DNA of 9,821 bases from Halomonas sp. (GTDB taxonomy: Bacteria; Pseudomonadota; Gammaproteobacteria; Pseudomonadales; Oleiphilaceae): assembly GCA_007135745.1 (NCBI GenBank), contig SLIH01000040.1:1-9821 (forward strand), read 5' to 3'. This document shows, piece after piece, positions 5,364-9,821 of this stretch (its first letter is position 1; each line of letters opens with the position of its first letter). The notes beneath the pieces were generated by a model. The model ran no database searches. It saw nothing but the letters and a program-made list of their open reading frames with translations, and had not been told where the DNA came from. Position numbers and translations under genes: made by a program.

Positions 5364-7005
5364 AGTAAAGCTTTGATTCACTAAGGCTCATTATAAAGCC
5401 GGGAGGATCAAAGCTGTCGGCCCGGGCGGAGTGCCAATAGCGCTTGAACAGTTCGTGTTCCGGACAGTCATCAATCAATGAGCCCGGTTCGATGAAGTTG
5501 AAAAGCTCCTGGTAGGACCGTACTTTATTGACCGATATACGCCGCATGATGTGCTCGGGACCGAACTCCTGGGGGTCGTTCAAACCGGCCGAGCCCAGCA
5601 TGTTGGCCAGTGCCTTCACTGTGTTGCGGTGGAAGTTGTAAACCCGTTCGCTCTTGTCCCCCACATCCAGTTTGGAGCCACGCCGGGGATCCTGGGTTGC
5701 CACACCACTGGGGCAGTGGTCCGTATGGCAGTTGAGTGCCTGGATACAACCGAGCGAAAACATGAATCCCCGTGCCGCATTGCACCAGTCCGCGCCCAGG
5801 GCCAGCGCCCGGGCAATATGGAAGGCCGAGGTGATCTTGCCCGCCGCGCCAATGGCAACGCGGTCCCGCAGGTTGATTCCGACCAGGGTGTTATGCACCA
5901 GCAACAGGGCCTCGTTCAGCGGTTCGCCCAGTCGGTTGATGTATTCCAGGGGTGCCGCACCGGTTCCCCCTTCACCGCCGTCCACAACAATAAAATCCGG
6001 ATGGGTTCCGGATTCCAGCATCGCTTTGGCCAGGGCGAACCACTCCCAGGGATGGCCGATAGCCAGTTTGAACCCCACCGGCTTCCCTTCTGAAAGCTCC
6101 CGCAGCCTTTCAATGAACGCCATCAGTTCCAATGGCGTATCGAAGGCACTGTGGCGGGCCGGTGAAATGACATCTTCGCCCATGGGCACATGGCGGGCCT
6201 CGGCGATCTCGGCCGTTACCTTGGCGGCTGGCAATATGCCGCCATGGCCGGGTTTGGCACCCTGGGAGAGCTTTATCTCGATCATTTTCACCTGATCGAG
6301 GCGGGCATTACGTGCAAAAAGCTCCTCGTTGAAGCTTCCGTCCGGATGCCGGCAACCGAAGTATCCCGAGCCGATTTCCCAGACCAGATCGCCTCCCGGG
6401 GCCAGGTGATAACGGGATATGGAGCCTTCGCCGGTGTCATGATAAAAACCACCCATGCGCGCCCCGGTATTCAGGGCAAGGATGGCGTTGGCGGAGAGGG
6501 AGCCGAAACTCATGGCGGATATGTTGAAAACATTGACTCTGTAGGGTTGCGCGCGCTCGGTACCGACCGTGACCCGAAAGTCCGTGTCGGTTATTTCCAG
6601 TGGGCGCAGTGAGTAGTTCAGCCACTCATAGCCTTCCTGATACATCGGCAGCAGCGATCCGAAAGGGCGTTTGTCGAGCACGTTCTTGGCCCGCTGATAG
6701 ACGATGTTGCGCTGCTCCCGGGAAAACGGCACTTCTTCATTGTCCGATTGGACAAAGTACTGCCGTATCTCCGGGCCGATGGATTCCAGGAAGTACCGAA
6801 AATGGGCCAGTATCGGATAGTTGCGGCTTACAGTGCGTTTGCGCTGGATCAGGTCGCGGCTGCCGAGAAGAAACAAGGCAGCGAACACGAAGGCGGCAAG
6901 CGCCCAGAAGGGCCCGCTTGGCGCCAGGGGAAGTGTCACAAGTAAGCCCAGGAGGCTCGCTGCGTAGGGCAGGTAGCGCAGTGGCAGCAAAGAGGCTCGA
7001 TGCAT
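5362..7005 (-). CDS. Membrane-anchored FMN-binding glutamate synthase family protein
   Basis: It encodes 547 residues from ATG 7005, chosen because AAGGTG lies 5 nt upstream; an in-frame ATG at 7050 would add 15 residues but has no good ribosome site. Two hydrophobic segments (about 7-27 and 33-48) precede a cytoplasmic TIM-barrel that matches the central FMN domain of glutamate synthase. Visible signatures are FNISAMSFGSLSANAI, a GHGGILPAAK phosphate/flavin loop, VDGGEGGTGAAP at about 341-352, and a C-x5-C-x4-C iron-sulfur motif (Cys420, 426, 431) followed by PSGVATQDP. The glutaminase domain of full GltB is absent and no gltD-like partner is encoded here. The true reaction is therefore not settled: relatives are annotated as FMN-binding glutamate synthase family, and glutamate synthesis from glutamine is unlikely without the amidotransferase. 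It appears to be monocistronic. Confidence 0.88.
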   Translation of the reverse strand: MHRASLLPLRYLPYAASLLGLLVTLPLAPSGPFWALAAFVFAALFLLGSRDLIQRKRTVSRNYPILAHFRYFLESIGPEIRQYFVQSDNEEVPFSREQRNIVYQRAKNVLDKRPFGSLLPMYQEGYEWLNYSLRPLEITDTDFRVTVGTERAQPYRVNVFNISAMSFGSLSANAILALNTGARMGGFYHDTGEGSISRYHLAPGGDLVWEIGSGYFGCRHPDGSFNEELFARNARLDQVKMIEIKLSQGAKPGHGGILPAAKVTAEIAEARHVPMGEDVISPARHSAFDTPLELMAFIERLRELSEGKPVGFKLAIGHPWEWFALAKAMLESGTHPDFIVVDGGEGGTGAAPLEYINRLGEPLNEALLLVHNTLVGINLRDRVAIGAAGKITSAFHIARALALGADWCNAARGFMFSLGCIQALNCHTDHCPSGVATQDPRRGSKLDVGDKSERVYNFHRNTVKALANMLGSAGLNDPQEFGPEHIMRRISVNKVRSYQELFNFIEPGSLIDDCPEHELFKRYWHSARADSFDPPGFIMSLSESKLY

Positions 7006-7227
7006 TACTTCACCTTGTTCGCAGGTCAGGCTCAGAGGACTGACGCGCATTGGGTCCCGATGTTTCAGTAATCATATAGCATCACTCGCGCCAGCGGCGA
7101 GGAGGTGGCCTCACAATTGCCAGGAAGCCTCGGCGTGGCTCATCATGTTGGAATGTCGACTGTGTAATGCGCGACTGAAGCTGTTGTCCATAGGCTGTCG
7201 TGATCTCAACAAAGCAGGGAAACATCA
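7006..7227. other. Divergent intergenic region before the serine acetyltransferase gene
   Basis: This holds the 5' leaders of the leftward glutamate synthase-like gene and the rightward serine acetyltransferase gene. On the minus strand TGC-TATATG at 7081-7073 is a weak extended -10 candidate about 70 nt from the ATG at 7005, with no good -35. For the rightward gene AGGGA at 7216-7220 is the ribosome site, 7 nt from the ATG. I see no convincing rightward promoter, riboswitch or strong dyad. Confidence 0.35.
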
Positions 7228-8127
7228 ATGAGCAATATCGACTGGGATCTGGCCCCATTGATCGCCGGACTGAAAGAGCAACGCCAACGCTGGCGTAAGG
7301 CACGCCAGAGGGATCCGGACGAGAAGGGCCGGGAGTTTCCCTCGGTGGAAGTGCTGCAGGAAGTGGTGCAGGGGCTGACGGAGGCGCTTTTCCCCATGCG
7401 ACTGGGCCCCTGGGATCTTCACGCGCGGGCGGAGGATCACTTCATTGGCTACACCCTGGATCGCACCCTGAGCGCCCTCCACGAGCAGGCCATGCTGGAG
7501 CTTCGCTGCTGCGCGGACCGCTACGACTCCATCGCCGAACGCCGGGATGACGCAGCTCGTATTGTCCATGAGTTTTCACGCCAGCTCCCCCAGATCCGGG
7601 GCATGCTGGACCTGGACGTGGAGGCCGCTTTCAAAGGAGACCCGGCGGCGCGCAACATGGACGAGGTGCTGCTCTGCTACCCGGGCGTGCACGCCATTAT
7701 CTATCACCGCCTGGCCCATGCACTGTTCCAGCTGGGGCTTCCGCTGACGGCCCGGATTATTGCCGAAATCTCCCATTCCGACACCGGCATCGACATACAC
7801 CCCGGCGCCACCATCGGCGAGAGCTTCTTCATTGATCACGGCACCGGTGTGGTGGTGGGCGAGACCTGCATCATTGGGGCCCGCGTGCGCCTTTATCAGG
7901 CGGTAACCCTGGGTGCCAAGCGCTTTGATCGGGATGAAGATGGCGAACTGCTGAAAGGCTACGAGCGCCACCCCGTGGTTGAGGATGACGTGGTCATCTA
8001 CGCTGGCGCCACACTGCTGGGGCGGGTCACCATTGGTAAAGGCTCAATCATTGGCGGTAACGTCTGGCTCACTCACAGCGTGCCCGCCAACAGTGTGATC
8101 ACCCAGGCGGATTCGGAAGAGCAATAG
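7228..8127 (+). CDS. epsC: Serine O-acetyltransferase, EpsC/CysE type
   Basis: A 299-residue cytoplasmic enzyme predicted to transfer acetyl from acetyl-CoA to L-serine, giving O-acetylserine for cysteine synthesis (EC 2.3.1.30). The N-terminal half is helical; the C-terminal half is a left-handed beta-helix of hexapeptide repeats (DIHPGATIG, VVVGETCIIGARV, GATLLGRVTIGKGSIIGGNVW). By alignment with E. coli CysE the catalytic residues are present: Asp138 in GDPAA (CysE Asp92), Asp203-His204 in FIDHGTG (Asp157-His158), and His248 in RHP (His193). It is longer at the N-terminus than E. coli CysE, as in EpsC-type enzymes. The C-terminus ends in Ser-Glu-Glu-Gln and lacks the terminal Ile that CysE inserts into CysK, so a classical cysteine synthase complex is doubtful. 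It is monocistronic; the next gene converges on it 4 nt away. Confidence 0.93.
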   Translation: MSNIDWDLAPLIAGLKEQRQRWRKARQRDPDEKGREFPSVEVLQEVVQGLTEALFPMRLGPWDLHARAEDHFIGYTLDRTLSALHEQAMLELRCCADRYDSIAERRDDAARIVHEFSRQLPQIRGMLDLDVEAAFKGDPAARNMDEVLLCYPGVHAIIYHRLAHALFQLGLPLTARIIAEISHSDTGIDIHPGATIGESFFIDHGTGVVVGETCIIGARVRLYQAVTLGAKRFDRDEDGELLKGYERHPVVEDDVVIYAGATLLGRVTIGKGSIIGGNVWLTHSVPANSVITQADSEEQ

Positions 8128-8140
8128 CCGCTCAGGCGGC
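8127..8140. terminator. Weak bidirectional hairpin between convergent genes
   Basis: GCCGC (8127-8131) pairs with GCGGC (8136-8140) around a TCAG loop, overlapping both stop codons (TAG 8125-8127 and minus-strand TGA 8134-8132). The stem is short but GC-only. No strong U-run follows on either strand, so termination efficiency is doubtful. Confidence 0.3.
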
Positions 8141-8524
8141 CTCAAAACGCTGTTGCAGCCAGGCGATGATGTCGTCGGACTCGTACAGCCATTCGTCCTG
8201 CCCCTGCTCATTGTGAATACGCAGGCAGGGCACTTTGATGCGACCGCCCTCCTGCTCCAGCGCCTGGCGATGCTCGGAGTTGTCTCGGGCATCGCGGATG
8301 GGAATATTCAGGTTAAGCCGGGCCATCTCCTTGCGCACCTTGATGCAGAAAGGGCAGGCCTTGAACTGGTAAAGCGCCAGATCCTGACAGGCCCGATCCA
8401 CCTCCTTCTGATCCTCCGCTGGACGATCGATGGCTGCGGGCGTACTCAGTTTTTCACTGATCAGCATGATCGGCGTCAGCACCAGCCTGAGTGCACGAAA
8501 GAAATAACGGATGATGATTCGCAT
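8132..8524 (-). CDS. Membrane-anchored glutaredoxin-like / GST N-terminal domain protein
   Basis: It encodes 130 residues, starting at ATG 8524 with AAGG 7 nt upstream. Residues about 5-24 (IRYFFRALRLVLTPIMLISE) form an amphipathic or transmembrane N-terminal anchor, followed by a polar linker. The rest is a thioredoxin-fold domain: a strand LYQFKACPFC with redox motif Cys57-Pro-Phe-Cys60, a helix IKVRKEMARLNL, NIPIRDARDN, the cis-proline loop KVPCLRI (Pro99), and the terminal ESDDIIAWLQQRF helix typical of glutaredoxins and GST N-terminal domains. It likely reduces or glutathionylates/deglutathionylates protein thiols at the membrane. If the basic N-terminus stays inside, the domain is cytoplasmic. 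The partner is unknown. An extra Cys100 lies next to the cis-Pro. It follows trpC by 62 nt and may be partly co-transcribed with trp, or use its own extended -10. Confidence 0.85.
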   Translation of the reverse strand: MRIIIRYFFRALRLVLTPIMLISEKLSTPAAIDRPAEDQKEVDRACQDLALYQFKACPFCIKVRKEMARLNLNIPIRDARDNSEHRQALEQEGGRIKVPCLRIHNEQGQDEWLYESDDIIAWLQQRFEAA

Positions 8525-8557
8525 GAAAATGCCTTATCGAGCAGAAGTGAAGGGCGG

Positions 8558-8566
8558 ATGATAACA
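8558..8566 (-). promoter_or_regulatory. Extended -10 (TG-T-TATCAT) before the glutaredoxin-like gene
   Basis: On the minus strand TG, one base, then TATCAT (five of six matches to TATAAT) lies in the 62-nt gap after trpC. It would give a leader of roughly 27 nt. There is no recognisable -35, which an extended -10 can tolerate. This would allow expression apart from trpDC. Confidence 0.35.
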
Positions 8567-8586
8567 GAGAAGGAAGCTGGAGCGCC

Positions 8587-9405
8587 TCAATCCTTCTCAC
8601 TGAAAAACAACTCCTGAAGCTTCTGCCCGGGACTCTCCGCCCGCATAAAGGATTCTCCCACCAGAAAGGCATGAATCCCCTGTTCGCGCATCAAACGCAC
8701 ATCCGCCTGGCTATGAATCCCACTCTCGGTCACCGTCAGCCGATCCCCGGGCACTCGCTTGTGCAGCCCCAGCGTCGTATCGAGATCCACCTCAAAGGTA
8801 TGCAGATTGCGGTTGTTGATCCCCAGCAGCGGCGTTTTAACCTGCAGTGCCGCTTCCAGCTCCTTCTCGTTGTGTACCTCCACCAGCACATCCATGCCGA
8901 GCTCCCGGGCCAGGCCAGCGAGTTCCTGCATCTGGGTCAGTGACAGGCAGGCGGCGATCAGGAGGATGCAGTCGGCGCCAGCAATGCGGCTCTCGTGGAT
9001 CTGGTATTCATCGACCATGAAATCCTTGCGGATGGCCGGCAGCTTGCAGGCATTACGGGCCGCCATCAGGTCCGCTTCGCCGCCCTGGAAGAAGTCCCGG
9101 TCAGTCAGAACGGACAGGCAGGCCGCGCCATGGGCCTCGTAGTCCTGGGCAATGCCAGCCGGATCAAAAGGGTCACGCAGCACGCCCTTGCTGGGGGAGG
9201 CCTTTTTGATTTCCGCGATGACGGCCGGGTCTCCGGCATCAACGCGCGCCTGAAGTGCGCGGGCAAAGCCCCGGGTATCGGGCTGGTCCCGCGCCTCGGC
9301 CCGGCACTCATCCGGCGGCAGGCGCAGGCGGCGTTCGGCGATTTCTTCATGCTTGCGGGCGACAATGCGCCGCAGCACCGTGGGGGTATCGTTGGTATCA
9401 GACAT
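8587..9405 (-). CDS. trpC: Indole-3-glycerol-phosphate synthase
   Basis: A monofunctional 272-residue TIM-barrel enzyme that decarboxylates and closes CdRP to indole-3-glycerol phosphate in tryptophan synthesis (EC 4.1.1.48). Conserved active-site segments are all present: [12 protein letters not shown] with Glu65 and Lys67, the catalytic lysine Lys127 in [11 protein letters not shown], Glu176 in VEVHNE, Asn197 in GINNRNL, and Glu227-Ser228 in TESGIHS. No TrpF (PRAI) domain is fused, unlike E. coli TrpC. The start is ATG 9405, 3 nt after the trpD stop, so translation is probably coupled to trpD; no strong Shine-Dalgarno is seen between them. The normal length and full motif set indicate a functional gene. 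Confidence 0.97.
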   Translation of the reverse strand: MSDTNDTPTVLRRIVARKHEEIAERRLRLPPDECRAEARDQPDTRGFARALQARVDAGDPAVIAEIKKASPSKGVLRDPFDPAGIAQDYEAHGAACLSVLTDRDFFQGGEADLMAARNACKLPAIRKDFMVDEYQIHESRIAGADCILLIAACLSLTQMQELAGLARELGMDVLVEVHNEKELEAALQVKTPLLGINNRNLHTFEVDLDTTLGLHKRVPGDRLTVTESGIHSQADVRLMREQGIHAFLVGESFMRAESPGQKLQELFFSEKD

Positions 9406-9408
9406 GGT

Positions 9409-9821
9409 TCAGTCCAGACAGCGGCTGAAATCGGAAAGTTCCTGGATCTTGGCTCGGGCCAGACCACTGCCAATGGCATCGGCCGCCATATCCATGCCTT
9501 CCTTCAGTGTGGAGGCCAGGTCGGCGGCATAGATGGCTGCACCGGCGTTGAGAATGATGATGTCACGGGCTTTCTCTGTGCGCTCATCATGCCCACGGCC
9601 AAGTGCGGCCTGAATCAGTTCCAGGGATTCGGTGTTGCTGGTGACCGTCAGGTCGTTGAGCGTGCGGGATTCGATGCCGAAATCCTCGGGACAGATCTCA
9701 TATTCATGGATCTCACCATTCTTAAGCTCAGCCACGCTGGTGGCATTGGCCAGACTGATCTCATCCAGCCCGTCCCGGGAATGGACCACCAGAATATGTT
9801 CACTACCCAGACGCTTGAGCA
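9409..9821 (-). CDS. trpD: Anthranilate phosphoribosyltransferase, C-terminal part
   Basis: The last 136 residues of TrpD are visible; the gene begins beyond the window end. The frame is open to base 9821 and starts [20 protein letters not shown], then [17 protein letters not shown], the C-terminal domain signature of the family (a LG-x-x-x-x-L-V-V-H strand, GLDE and an acidic T-x-V-A-E-L segment). Later segments DFGIES, a [26 protein letters not shown] helix region with conserved N-A-G/A-A, and an Ala-rich C-terminal helix also fit. The enzyme joins anthranilate to PRPP (EC 2.4.2.18), the step just before those leading to the TrpC substrate. It is followed by trpC with a 3-nt gap. A GTG at 9789 is internal to the gene, not its start. 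Confidence 0.95.
   Translation of the reverse strand, partial: LKRLGSEHILVVHSRDGLDEISLANATSVAELKNGEIHEYEICPEDFGIESRTLNDLTVTSNTESLELIQAALGRGHDERTEKARDIIILNAGAAIYAADLASTLKEGMDMAADAIGSGLARAKIQELSDFSRCLD

Noticed and set aside
7148..7168. TTGGAA...TGTAAT as a promoter for the serine acetyltransferase gene
   Set aside because: The spacer is only 9 nt, too short for sigma-70.
4170..8524. A multi-gene novel defence or metal/thiol system spanning the permease, glutamate synthase-like, serine acetyltransferase and glutaredoxin-like genes
   Set aside because: The genes are on alternating strands with separate leaders and belong to known housekeeping-type families; no operon structure supports a single system.

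Overview
This window looks like chromosomal DNA from a GC-rich gammaproteobacterium. The evidence is the trpD-trpC arrangement, an SO_0444-type metal exporter, an EpsC-type serine acetyltransferase, and a long acidic exported protein with a Cys-containing C-terminal sorting tail. The acidity of that protein would suit a marine or halophilic host, but the genus cannot be named from the sequence. I see no rRNA, tRNA, CRISPR array, insertion sequence or phage gene.

Layout. (1) Bases 1-254, minus strand: 5' part of a YbhB/YbcL-type PEBP-family gene. (2) Bases 255-538: AT-rich divergent intergenic region with two dyads. One is a 41-bp imperfect palindrome lying on a perfect TATAAT box just upstream of the next gene. 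(3) Bases 539-4189, plus strand: a very large exported protein made of a signal peptide, five tandem ~86-residue modules each with two cysteines, two bacterial-repeat modules, an unrecognised middle region, a choice-of-anchor U-like domain and a C-terminal Gly-Cys/transmembrane/basic tail. (4) Bases 4170-5237, minus strand: Cu/Zn-type efflux permease, overlapping the exported-protein gene tail to tail by 20 nt. (5) Bases 5362-7005, minus strand: membrane-anchored FMN/3Fe-4S glutamate synthase-like protein, with a strong hairpin at its stop codon. (6) Bases 7228-8127, plus strand: serine O-acetyltransferase. (7) Bases 8132-8524, minus strand: small membrane-anchored glutaredoxin-like protein. 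(8) Bases 8587-9405 and 9409 to the window end, minus strand: trpC and the 3' part of trpD.

How the genes may work together. trpD and trpC are a tightly coupled pair catalysing consecutive steps of tryptophan synthesis. The remaining genes are mostly single transcription units. Serine acetyltransferase (cysteine supply), a CPFC thiol-disulfide protein and a cysteine-bearing Cu/Zn exporter share a thiol/metal theme, but they lie on different strands, so any functional link is speculative.

The part least explained by known families is the exported protein and its promoter. Its fold content, anchor and possible operator are the best candidates for something undescribed. I do not see a convincing multi-gene novel system.
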